The notes under the pieces are model-generated. The model was not told the origin of the DNA. It searched no databases and worked only from the letters and a program-made list of their open reading frames with translations. From COMBO-56-21 sp041494275 (GTDB lineage Archaea; Thermoplasmatota; Thermoplasmata; UBA10834), in contig JBGQAM010000037.1 of NCBI GenBank assembly GCA_041494275.1, positions 1 to 16,392 of the forward strand: a stretch of 16,392 nt of DNA, in the 5' to 3' direction. The translations under genes were made by a program, and so were the position numbers. Below, in pieces: positions 1-6,439 of the stretch; the stretch's first letter is position 1, and each line of letters starts with the position of its first letter.

Positions 1-343
1 AGACTAGAAGGCAGAGCGCAGCCAATGACGCAATCTCATGAGTCAGGCGACTTCTCATCTCAACCCCCACATGAACGTAATCCAATTGAAGATATTTCAA
101 CGTGACCACGATGGCTTTCTCATCGGCAGATGCAGATGGTCAAGGCGTTAAGGCAGAAGCAGCAGAAGACAGCGGAGAATGCGCGAGTATGGCTCCAATC
201 TTGAACTCCCTGAGCTGTTTCGCCGATGTTGTGCTCGGCAGGGGTCCGATTTCACCCGCCTAGCTACTTTTCTGGTATTGATAATGATAAGCTGATAGCC
301 GTGTCGTCTAGGTCTTAGTACTCAGAGGACAGAGAGAGACAAT
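1..343. other. Leader region with no convincing gene
   Basis: No recognisable gene lies in the first 343 bases. Frame +1 is open from base 1 to a TGA at 103-105 and could be the hydrophilic C-terminal 34 residues of a gene that starts outside the window. A 50-codon open frame (ATG at 111, TAG at 261-263) has no recognisable family. On the minus strand an ATG at 58 opens a frame leaving the window with a mildly hydrophobic stretch. None is long or distinctive enough to call. The A/T-rich patch around 276-296 is the likeliest place for the promoter of the surface-protein gene at 344, but no clear TATA box stands out. Confidence 0.4.
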
Positions 344-1300
344 GTGGTTCCTTCAATATCCTCGAGCAAAGGGCTTACAGCTGACCTCCGTGTCTTCCGG
401 GGAGAGAAGTCTAGTGGACACAAGAGCCGCGTGGCAATCGCGATATCCATTCTCTGTTTGGCATTCCTGCTCGCCTCGATTCTTCATCCTATTTCCGAAA
501 GGGTAGGCGAGACCAGCACCGACAGCATAGCGCCCTCTCCGGCAAACAACAGCTACATGTTCAAGGTCTTCGGGCTCAACCACACTTCGACGAGGGCGGT
601 CGACAACGGGACCACTCTCTTCTTCGACACAGCTCAACTTCCAGTCAACTTCAGCGGCGTGCAATTCGGAGATTACAGAATGGATTCGCAGTACTCTGCA
701 ACCTACTACGCTGGTTCAGGAGTCCTCCTGAATTCAAGCGGAACGAATGCGTGGATCGCGCTCGCAGAAGGCAACGGGAAGATCGTGAGCAGGGTCTTCT
801 ATCGTGGCCAAGCCATTGTGGCCCTGAACGGCCAGACAACGACCTACATCAACTCCAGCAGACCTGCAGCATACAATGGGACGGACCTGATGGTGCAGGA
901 TTGGAGGAACGGGAATTGGTCGCCGAACGATGGAATAATCATCGAGCATCCGAAGAATGTCACTATTTCTGGCGCTAGGTTCTATCTCGCCGTCTACCAG
1001 CCCGGCGTCAGTGCACAATTGCCTGAGTTCCAGAGTGTGCTTGTTCCGATTGTAGGATTCGCGATGATTGCAGTCGTGGTGATCGGTAAGAACAGAAAGT
1101 GTGGAAAAGAAGAATTGGGGATCCAGAGCATGGATCCTCGTTCAATCCTTGCTCACTTTTGGTTCTGGAACAATTCGGGTGTCGAAGACGCACGCGAGCG
1201 CGAATATCGGTGCTCGATTGCTACATGTAGTCAGAGAAGCATTATATGCCAGTCATCGTCAAGATCGAGATGCTGGTCAAGGGAATCGTCTTCTACTTAG
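344..1300 (+). CDS. PEF-CTERM-like, sequon-rich cell-surface protein; 3' end fused to transposon sequence
   Basis: Predicted extracytoplasmic protein anchored at both ends. It has a basic N-terminus, a hydrophobic segment at residues about 30-47, an exterior domain of about 180 residues, then L-P-E-F at 226-229, a second hydrophobic helix at 231-248 and a basic cluster (K249 to K252). This PEF-helix-basic order is the archaeal PEF-CTERM type of sorting signal, which normally ends a few residues later. The exterior domain holds nine N-X-S/T sequons (N68, N79, N88, N102, N130, N170, N178, N191, N205). Residues 253-318 do not look like a continuation: they are rich in R, S and C, and the last 18 codons read the start of tnpB in another frame. 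The natural stop was probably lost when the TnpB element inserted near 1100. The start is a GTG at 344; the ATG at 342 is in another frame that soon stops. The ectodomain family is not recognised. Confidence 0.65.
   Translation: MVPSISSSKGLTADLRVFRGEKSSGHKSRVAIAISILCLAFLLASILHPISERVGETSTDSIAPSPANNSYMFKVFGLNHTSTRAVDNGTTLFFDTAQLPVNFSGVQFGDYRMDSQYSATYYAGSGVLLNSSGTNAWIALAEGNGKIVSRVFYRGQAIVALNGQTTTYINSSRPAAYNGTDLMVQDWRNGNWSPNDGIIIEHPKNVTISGARFYLAVYQPGVSAQLPEFQSVLVPIVGFAMIAVVVIGKNRKCGKEELGIQSMDPRSILAHFWFWNNSGVEDAREREYRCSIATCSQRSIICQSSSRSRCWSRESSST
1116..1140 (+). repeat. Stem-loop at the presumed left end of the TnpB element
   Basis: GGATCC at 1119-1124 and GGATCC at 1132-1137 form a perfect 6-bp stem with a 7-nt loop. 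Wobble and Watson-Crick pairs at 1116-1118 with 1138-1140 extend it to 9 bp. It lies just after the basic tail of the PEF-CTERM-like protein and about 106 bp before the tnpB start. IS200/IS605-family elements carry subterminal imperfect hairpins at their ends, so this is a candidate left-end structure. It could also be chance or a transcription-related hairpin. Confidence 0.35.
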
Positions 1301-2484
1301 ACTCGAACCTTCCATTGGAGGCGAGGTCACTTCTCGAAGACTTCAGATTGGCCGTCAACAACGCGATCCGAGCAGGCCTTCAAGCGAGAGTCACCTCAAG
1401 GAACGCTCTGTGCAAGATCGCGTACAAGGAATTTCGCCAGGAACATCCTAAAATGTACTCCCAGCATCTGGTGTCGGCGTTCGAGGTGGCTGGCAGCATC
1501 CTCAAGAACCATCGCATGCGCCTCCGGAAATGTGTCACCTGCAGAACCCCGTTTGTCAAGCGCCTGATGATGAAAGCAGAGAACCAGGCGTACAAGCTCG
1601 ATCGGAGGTCAGGAGTCATCGATCTTCCGATTAGGGCTGGTTGCCACGTCGAGTTGAGACTCATCGTTAGTCAGTATCATCGGAAGTATCTGGATGACAT
1701 GGCCCTCTCCCTCGGATCGCTGACAGTTCTTCCGGATCGGGTCTTTGTGGCATTCAGGAAGGATGCGCCTAGGCGTTACATTCCCGATTCCGTGATTTCC
1801 CTAGACACGAACGAGAGGAGCCTTGACGGCGTGTTCGTTGAAGATGAAGTCACCAAGGCCGTTAAGGCGGAGTTCCCAGATATCGCAATAATCCAGCAGC
1901 GGCACCACGACAGGCGCAAGAGGCTCCAGAAAAAGAAGGCTCACGATAGACGAATTTCGAGAAACCTCTGCAGGAGAGAGGGATCAAGGGAGCACCATAG
2001 GATCGACTACAGGCTCCACCAGGTGGCGAACTCGGTCCTGAAGTTCGCGGAGGAGCGGAGGTCCGCAATCGTTCTCGAGGACCTGAAGGGAATGAGGCCG
2101 AAAAGGAACAAGGAGCTGAATCGACGCCTGAGCCTGTGGCCGAGAAGGAAGTTACACCAGATAATTGAGTACAAGGCTCAGTGGAAAGGCATTCCAGTAG
2201 TCAAGGTCGATCCCAGAAACAGCAGCAGAACGTGCCCGATATGTGGGAGAATACAATGTTCCCGAATGGGCCCGGAGTTCAAATGTGAGTGCGGCTGGCA
2301 CCTCGACAGGCACATCAATGCCAGCATCAACCTGCTGCAAACAGCCATCTCGAAAGGGATGGCAGGGGGTTTATGGTTCAACCCCGGCGCGTTCCAGCAT
2401 GACGTGATGATGATCCTATACGACCCGGTGACGGGCGCACGGTCGGAGCCGAATGGAACGAGTGGCATTGTTGGGGGGTCTTAG
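1246..2484 (+). CDS. tnpB: TnpB, RNA-guided RuvC-like nuclease of an IS605-family element
   Basis: 412 residues, the usual TnpB length. The RuvC-like catalytic residues are all visible: D187 in I-S-L-D-T-N, E278 in I-V-L-E-D-L, and D354 in H-L-D-R-H-I-N. A zinc finger, C330-x2-C333 and C347-x-C349, lies between the second and third motifs. The basic region around 222-255, with a G-S-R motif, matches the bridge-helix area. TnpB proteins are known omega-RNA-guided DNA nucleases that promote retention of their transposon. All catalytic and zinc residues being present suggests an active or recently active copy. The start ATG 1246 lies inside the extended frame of the upstream surface-protein gene, overlapping it by 55 bp. 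Residues from about 372 onward are encoded by a stretch rich in stem-loops (see the ncRNA entry). Confidence 0.9.
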   Translation: MPVIVKIEMLVKGIVFYLDSNLPLEARSLLEDFRLAVNNAIRAGLQARVTSRNALCKIAYKEFRQEHPKMYSQHLVSAFEVAGSILKNHRMRLRKCVTCRTPFVKRLMMKAENQAYKLDRRSGVIDLPIRAGCHVELRLIVSQYHRKYLDDMALSLGSLTVLPDRVFVAFRKDAPRRYIPDSVISLDTNERSLDGVFVEDEVTKAVKAEFPDIAIIQQRHHDRRKRLQKKKAHDRRISRNLCRREGSREHHRIDYRLHQVANSVLKFAEERRSAIVLEDLKGMRPKRNKELNRRLSLWPRRKLHQIIEYKAQWKGIPVVKVDPRNSSRTCPICGRIQCSRMGPEFKCECGWHLDRHINASINLLQTAISKGMAGGLWFNPGAFQHDVMMILYDPVTGARSEPNGTSGIVGGS

Positions 2485-2500
2485 ATGGCACCACTCGATG
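2360..2500 (+). ncRNA. Candidate omega RNA (reRNA) overlapping the 3' end of tnpB
   Basis: Three stem-loops follow one another across the tnpB 3' end and stop codon: GGGGTT/AACCCC at 2366-2371/2380-2385 (8-nt loop); CCCG-GTGA-CGGG at 2424-2435 with a GNRA-type tetraloop, enclosed by possible pairing of 2421-2423 with 2443-2445; and CGAGTGG/CCACTCG at 2459-2465/2491-2497. TnpB guide RNAs are known to derive from this position, with the guide taken from sequence just beyond the transposon right end. The 5' and 3' limits are estimates, and the guide cannot be identified without knowing the exact right end. Confidence 0.4.
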
Positions 2501-2628
2501 ATGCAACAGAACCGCGTGCTTTCGCGAATCCATCAGAGCCTCGTTCACATCGTGAGGCGATGCCTCGAAGAACACTGTCTGTCTTGTCGTCCTAGTCTTC
2601 ATCCTCTTGCAGCTCCTTGGAAAGTCAT

Positions 2629-2660
2629 TCGGTCCAAGGAGTACATCTACTCTGGACCGG
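2629..2660. repeat. Strong 13-bp hairpin of unknown role
   Basis: The inverted repeat pairs 2629-2636 with 2653-2660 (one T-G wobble at the base) and 2639-2643 with 2648-2652, around the loop CATC at 2644-2647. The only interruption is a 2-nt bulge (2637-2638). It lies 18 nt past the stop codon of the DUF4382 gene, reading on the minus strand, and about 145 nt past tnpB. No T-run follows on either strand, so it does not look like a simple terminator. It could shape the 3' end of the DUF4382 mRNA or belong to the transposon right end. Confidence 0.6.
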
Positions 2661-2677
2661 CCTTGCGCAAGTCGTTC

Positions 2678-3217
2678 TCAGCCGCTCTGCTCGGTAATCG
2701 AGCCCAGGACGGGCGTGAAAGTCCATCCAGATGAGTTGTGGACTATCGAGTGCGACAGATCTATGTCCAGGACGAAGGACTGTGTCTGGTTTGCCGTGAC
2801 GTTGAACGGATGAGTGGTCTTCAGCTCTCCCGAGGGAACGGTGAAGTTGACAGCTGTACCATTCGTCATCACACCAGTCACCGATATCACAACCAATCGT
2901 ATCTGAGTGTACTTGCCGAGGCTTACATTGCCCGATGCAAGCAACTCTGAGACGTTGACCAACGACGCCAAGTCAATCGTCTGCTTCTGCAGCTTCAGAG
3001 TGTGCCAGCCTGACTGGTTCCCTGCGGATGCCGCGTGGATCTTGACCTCGGAGAAAGTGACGTTCACGTGCGACCATTCATCAGGCAGGTCCTTCACGTA
3101 TATCGAGACTGTGCCCGTCTTCGATGACTTGTTGACGATTACGTATGCCCCTAGTGCTGCCAATGCCACGATGATAGCGACTCCAATCACTAGGACGGAT
3201 GTCTTCCCTGCTGCCAT
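2678..3217 (-). CDS. DUF4382-type sequon-rich surface protein
   Basis: 179 residues. After a short basic start (M-A-A-G-K) there is one hydrophobic helix at about 7-28 that should anchor the protein with its C-terminal domain outside the cell. The exterior domain (about 34-179) is beta-rich and resembles DUF4382: a V-T-F-S-E-V-K-I-H-A strand, then W-H-T-L near 71-74, I-D-L-A-S-L-V near 81-87, and a G-x-Y-T-Q-I-R-L strand at 101-108. DUF4382 proteins occur in bacteria and archaea and have no assigned biochemical role. It carries sequons at N52, N67, N88, N97, N119, N124, N139, N143 and N161, plus N29 beside the membrane, so it is a likely N-glycoprotein. It lies 130 bp downstream of the MttB-family gene on the same strand. 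No clear TATA box was found upstream. Confidence 0.7.
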   Translation of the reverse strand: MAAGKTSVLVIGVAIIVALAALGAYVIVNKSSKTGTVSIYVKDLPDEWSHVNVTFSEVKIHAASAGNQSGWHTLKLQKQTIDLASLVNVSELLASGNVSLGKYTQIRLVVISVTGVMTNGTAVNFTVPSGELKTTHPFNVTANQTQSFVLDIDLSHSIVHNSSGWTFTPVLGSITEQSG

Positions 3218-3347
3218 GGAGCGCGAATCGCGGGGACTTGCAGATAAGCGTTGCGGCGAAAAGCCTTCCGTCCTGGCACAAAGTATGAACCGTGCTGAGA
3301 GCGGCCCGCCAAGCTATGACTGATCTCTAAGCCAGGAACAAGGCCCA

Positions 3348-4799
3348 TCAGGTCAGGAGTGTCTTCCGGGCATCCCTGAGCGCTTGTCCAACCGCCCTCT
3401 CGATATCCCTGTCAAGTGGCTCCGGAACATGCTCGTCAAGTATCTTCTTCACGCGCTCCCTCGCGGCCTCTTGGATCGGTCTGAAGCCATCCTTGGCGGC
3501 CCGGTCCGACGTGCGCTTGTCCCACAAGGACGATATCCGGATCTCCTCCTTGCGAACATGCTCCATGGTATGCGCCTGCGAAAGGAAGTTACCCATGTGC
3601 CCCACCTTGTCGATCAAGCCGACAGCAAGCCTGTCGTCGTCTACATCGATCCCTCGCATGAGCCTGGAGACATCCTCGAAGACCTCGTTGCCGATCACCA
3701 TCATCTCTAGGCTGCTGGCGCCCTCCCAGCCTGCACCGATGCCTGATATGCTCTCTGCCCCTGCAAAAGCCGGGGGCAGCACAGTCATCATGAGTTCGAG
3801 CCCCATCTGCATGTCCCACCTCGTCATGTCGGATGCCATGCCAGAGGTGTCGGATATCATCCCGTACTTCTGGGCGAGCTGAACGATGGCGACGCTTACG
3901 AGAGCCTCTTCAGGGACTCCCCACAGGTCCCTTCCAGTGCGCGGGTCCATGATGCACACTCTGCCCGAGTACACGACTGGCAGACCAATGTCCACAGTCT
4001 GCATGAGCACCAAGCCACCGAGTATCTCCGCATTCTGTTGCGCCAAACCACCGCTCAGAGTCATCGGTCCTGTCTCACCGCAGATGGGACAAGGCACCGG
4101 GGAGAACGGTATCCCGCACTCCAAGCTCCTGATCAGAACCTCACAGTTGTTCTCACCGTAGGTGAGCGGACTGCTGGGGGAGCTGGACAGGCTGAAGATT
4201 GGCCTCTTCCTGAGCTCCTCGACTCCTCCTGAGACGCATGACCACATCTTCACGAGCACGTCCACTGTCTCTTTGTTCGGAGCGTACCCTGCCACCGCCT
4301 TGGCCGAGTTCCTCATCGTCGCTTCCATCGTCATCGGTACGACGAGTCCCGAAGGGAAATCGTTGGCCATCACAAGACTGGACGCGTAGCTGTCGTGCTC
4401 AAGCGCGTCACCCAGTCTAGCGGCCATCTCCACATCCGCGTAGGTCGACAACCTCGACCGGCCGGTTTCGAGGTCGAGGATCTTCGGGTCGCCTCCTCCG
4501 GCATACGGGAACATGTGCTCTCCGTCGTAATCGATGTCCTGCTTCGGGTCTCGCGCGCAGAACGTGCCGTGCTTGGGCACCTTCCTGATTGCGTCCTCGA
4601 TCAACGATCTCGGAAATGTTATGACGCCTTTTCTAGTGGAATGTCTAGAAGCACCAGCTTTCAGAAGCCTTTTTATTGCATCTTCGCTGTCGAACCTGAT
4701 GCCCGTCCTCTCGAGAATGTCCAAAGATGCTTCGTGTATCGCATCGACCTGCTCATCCGAGAGCACTTTGTACTTCGGACTGCATCTGATCCCCCTCAT
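3348..4799 (-). CDS. Non-pyrrolysine MttB-family methyltransferase
   Basis: 483 residues, the family length, belonging to the trimethylamine methyltransferase (MttB) superfamily of TIM-barrel, corrinoid-protein methyltransferases. Family signatures are the N-terminal I-H-E-A-S-L-D-I-L-E-R-T-G-I segment (21-34), S-P-L-T-Y-G at 210-215, the G-E-T-G-P-M-T-L-S-G-G-L-A-Q-Q-N-A-E-I-L core at 241-260, and D-P-R-T-G at 285-289. The frame has no internal TAG, so it lacks the pyrrolysine of true TMA methyltransferases. It fits the branch that includes glycine betaine methyltransferase MtgB, but the substrate cannot be read from sequence. The start ATG is preceded by GGGAGG (forward 4806-4811) with 6-nt spacing. 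It follows rfbD by 67 bp on the same strand but probably has its own promoter. No cognate corrinoid protein is nearby. Confidence 0.85.
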   Translation of the reverse strand: MRGIRCSPKYKVLSDEQVDAIHEASLDILERTGIRFDSEDAIKRLLKAGASRHSTRKGVITFPRSLIEDAIRKVPKHGTFCARDPKQDIDYDGEHMFPYAGGGDPKILDLETGRSRLSTYADVEMAARLGDALEHDSYASSLVMANDFPSGLVVPMTMEATMRNSAKAVAGYAPNKETVDVLVKMWSCVSGGVEELRKRPIFSLSSSPSSPLTYGENNCEVLIRSLECGIPFSPVPCPICGETGPMTLSGGLAQQNAEILGGLVLMQTVDIGLPVVYSGRVCIMDPRTGRDLWGVPEEALVSVAIVQLAQKYGMISDTSGMASDMTRWDMQMGLELMMTVLPPAFAGAESISGIGAGWEGASSLEMMVIGNEVFEDVSRLMRGIDVDDDRLAVGLIDKVGHMGNFLSQAHTMEHVRKEEIRISSLWDKRTSDRAAKDGFRPIQEAARERVKKILDEHVPEPLDRDIERAVGQALRDARKTLLT

Positions 4800-4833
4800 G
4801 ACGGGCCTCCCTTGAAGAGCGGGAATGCGAGAA

Positions 4834-4846
4834 CAATAGAAATAGG
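4834..4846 (-). promoter_or_regulatory. Possible TATA box of the MttB-family gene
   Basis: Read on the minus strand this is CCTATTTCTATTG, an A/T-rich TATA-like element centred about 41 nt before the ATG at 4799. That would place transcription start near 4813, leaving a short leader that contains the GGGAGG Shine-Dalgarno. Weak consensus match. Confidence 0.3.
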
Positions 4847-4866
4847 CTCCTACCAGGGAGGACTAG

Positions 4867-5775
4867 CTATCTCTCCTTCGGCTCTTGCTTTCTCATGGCC
4901 TTGAGTCCTTCTTCGAAGGACATCGTCTTCCTGCCGAGCAGCTTCTCGACTTTGGACACATCAAGACATGCGTACTTCGGCCTCTTGGCGGGCAACGAGA
5001 CCGAGCTCGAGGGCACAGGAACCACAAGCTTCTCGTCCAAATCAAATGCCTTCGCAATCATGTGGCCGCACGTGGGCCTGTCCAGACAATCTGGACCCGA
5101 CACGTGCCATACGCCCTTAACATCCATCCCGGCAAGGTCGAGAAGGGTTCTCGCGAGATCGTCTGCGAAAGTGGGTGAGATCCATTGGTCCTCGAACAGT
5201 GTCGCCCTCTCCCCTTTCCTGATCTTCTTGATGACCCATGTTACGAAATTGTCTTTGTCCTCCAACGGATTCCAACCGTAGAGCACGGCCGGGCGGGCCA
5301 CGACGGCATCAGGCAGCGTGGACAACACTGCCCTCTCTCCCGCGAGTTTGGTCGAGCCGTAGACGGAAATCGGACGAGGCATGTCGTCCTCGGTGTACTT
5401 CCTCATCTTCGCTCCGTCGAAGACGTAATCCGTCGAGATATGAACGAGCCTCGCGTTCATCTTCTTGCATGATCTGGCCACTAGCTCCGGACCCGTCGCG
5501 TTGACCCTGTTCGCGATCAGCGGCTGCTTCTCGCACGCGTCGACATTCGTCATCGCTGCGCACAGGATAACTACCTCGGGCTTCACCTTCTCGAAGAGCT
5601 TCTCGACCTCTTCCTTGGAACCGATGTCAAGAGGTTCCAGCCGCCATGCGCTCTTGCCGTCAACCTGTGGGTTGTAGCTTCCTGCGACATCGTACTTCGA
5701 TGAGGCTTGGGACATGATCTTGCTTCCGAGAAGACCGGACGCACCCAATATCAGGAGCTTCTTCTTGTCGACCAC
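4867..5775 (-). CDS. rfbD: dTDP-4-dehydrorhamnose reductase
   Basis: Last step of dTDP-L-rhamnose synthesis: NAD(P)H-dependent reduction of dTDP-4-dehydro-L-rhamnose in the cytoplasm. It is an extended short-chain dehydrogenase. Counted from the chosen start, the Rossmann motif G-A-S-G-L-L-G is at 11-17, S-T-D-Y-V-F-D-G at 114-121, and the catalytic Y-x3-K pair Y139/K143. The chosen GTG start (5775) has GAGG six bases upstream and gives the usual short lead into the Rossmann strand (V-D-K-K-K-L-L-I-L-G). A TTG at 5796 would add seven residues but has no ribosome-binding site. 302 residues, normal length. It lies divergent from rfbC and rfbB across a 190-bp gap, so the three rhamnose genes form a split unit. 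Confidence 0.9.
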   Translation of the reverse strand: MVDKKKLLILGASGLLGSKIMSQASSKYDVAGSYNPQVDGKSAWRLEPLDIGSKEEVEKLFEKVKPEVVILCAAMTNVDACEKQPLIANRVNATGPELVARSCKKMNARLVHISTDYVFDGAKMRKYTEDDMPRPISVYGSTKLAGERAVLSTLPDAVVARPAVLYGWNPLEDKDNFVTWVIKKIRKGERATLFEDQWISPTFADDLARTLLDLAGMDVKGVWHVSGPDCLDRPTCGHMIAKAFDLDEKLVVPVPSSSVSLPAKRPKYACLDVSKVEKLLGRKTMSFEEGLKAMRKQEPKER

Positions 5776-5928
5776 GATAATCCTCGATTTGAACAAGTCC
5801 AGTGAGAGCTTTTCTGGTTAAGAGCCTTTTCATGCGGAGCCAAGAAGACTTGCGTGTCTCACTCCATATTGTGTCTTCTGTACACTGGAGAACAGGACTC
5901 TGGAATGAGGTGACTGAGAATCTGGGAC

Positions 5929-5940
5929 AACTTAATATGT
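5929..5940 (+). promoter_or_regulatory. TATA box for leaderless rfbC-rfbB transcript
   Basis: ACTTAATATGT is centred about 30 nt before the ATG at 5966, the spacing expected for an archaeal TATA box and a leaderless or nearly leaderless transcript. The GTG at 5954 would fall at or upstream of the transcription start, which argues for the ATG. Confidence 0.5.
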
Positions 5941-5965
5941 CCTGAGTCTTTTCGTGGTAGTTGCC

Positions 5966-6436
5966 ATGACAGTGAGACTGGGAGCCGTCGACGGAGTTGT
6001 TGTCAAGAATCTCAAGCGTGTCGTCGACGACCGCGGTTGGCTGATGGAGATCTTCAGGAGCGACTGGCCCGAGTTCAAGAAGTTCGGGCAGACGTACTTG
6101 ACGACATGCAAACCCGGCGTCATCAAGGGCTGGCACTATCACAAGCTACAGTGGGACCACTTCGTTCCTCTTAAAGGCAACGCGCTCATCGCGCTATACG
6201 ACTCAAGGGAGAAGTCCAAGAGCAAAGGCGTTGTTCAGGAGATCGAAGTGTGGGAGAAGGAGCCCAAGTTCATCGTGATCCCTCCGTTCGTGTACCACGG
6301 CTTCACCCCGTTGGATGGAAACGAGATCTGGGTCGTGAACACTCCGACCGAGCTGTACAACTACAAGCAACCAGATGAGTACAGGCTCGAATGGGACGAC
6401 CCGTCGATAGGCTACATGTGGAGAAGGAAGGTGTAG
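5966..6436 (+). CDS. rfbC: dTDP-4-dehydrorhamnose 3,5-epimerase family protein
   Basis: Cupin-fold epimerase that converts dTDP-4-dehydro-6-deoxyglucose to the L-rhamno form, third step of dTDP-rhamnose synthesis. Landmarks are G-V-I-K-G-W-H-Y-H-K at 51-60, corresponding to the R-G-x-H-Y catalytic-His segment of RmlC; P-P-F-V-Y-H-G-F at 106-113; and Y-N-Y-K-Q-P-D-E-Y-R at 131-140 followed by W-D-D-P, matching the conserved Tyr and W-x-D-P region. At 156 residues it is shorter than classical RmlC (about 180), so it belongs to a compact subfamily whose exact sugar may differ. The ATG at 5966 is preferred because of the TATA position; the upstream GTG (5954) would add four residues. rfbB follows after 3 bp. 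Confidence 0.8.
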   Translation: MTVRLGAVDGVVVKNLKRVVDDRGWLMEIFRSDWPEFKKFGQTYLTTCKPGVIKGWHYHKLQWDHFVPLKGNALIALYDSREKSKSKGVVQEIEVWEKEPKFIVIPPFVYHGFTPLDGNEIWVVNTPTELYNYKQPDEYRLEWDDPSIGYMWRRKV

Positions 6437-6439
6437 GCT

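Larger units (their letters stand above)
1116..2497 (+). mobile_element. Solo TnpB element, IS200/IS605 superfamily (IS1341-like), without TnpA
   Basis: The element contains a single tnpB and no Y1 transposase TnpA, the arrangement usually called IS1341-type. Limits given are the outermost hairpins I can see: a stem-loop at 1116-1140 on the left and an inverted pair 2459-2465/2491-2497 on the right. True ends are not resolved, because these elements make no target-site duplication. The element sits at the 3' end of a surface-protein gene whose reading frame runs into it, which supports insertion there. Movement would need a TnpA acting from elsewhere in the genome. Confidence 0.55.

Noticed and set aside
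1..58. Minus-strand frame starting at ATG 58 with a mildly hydrophobic stretch, running off the left edge
   Set aside because: Only 19 codons are visible and the upstream ribosome-binding match is poor; cannot be told from chance.
1..105. Plus-strand frame open from the left edge to TGA at 103-105
   Set aside because: Hydrophilic 34-residue tail without any motif; could be a real C-terminus but nothing supports it.
111..263. 50-codon open frame upstream of the surface-protein gene
   Set aside because: No recognisable family, low complexity at its N-terminus (A, D, E, G rich), no clear ribosome-binding site; open frames of this size arise by chance in GC-rich DNA.
344..1300. Type IV pilin or archaellin identity for the surface protein
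   Set aside because: The N-terminal hydrophobic segment lacks the pilin-type cleavage and conserved glutamate pattern, and the C-terminus has a second anchoring helix with a PEF motif instead.
2485..2677. Remnant of the surface gene's 3' end beyond the TnpB element
   Set aside because: Only a few codons after the basic cluster are expected to be missing, too few to recognise here; no coding signal is visible.
3348..4799. Pyrrolysine codon in the MttB-family gene
   Set aside because: The frame is continuous for 483 codons with no in-frame TAG, and TAG is a common stop in neighbouring genes.
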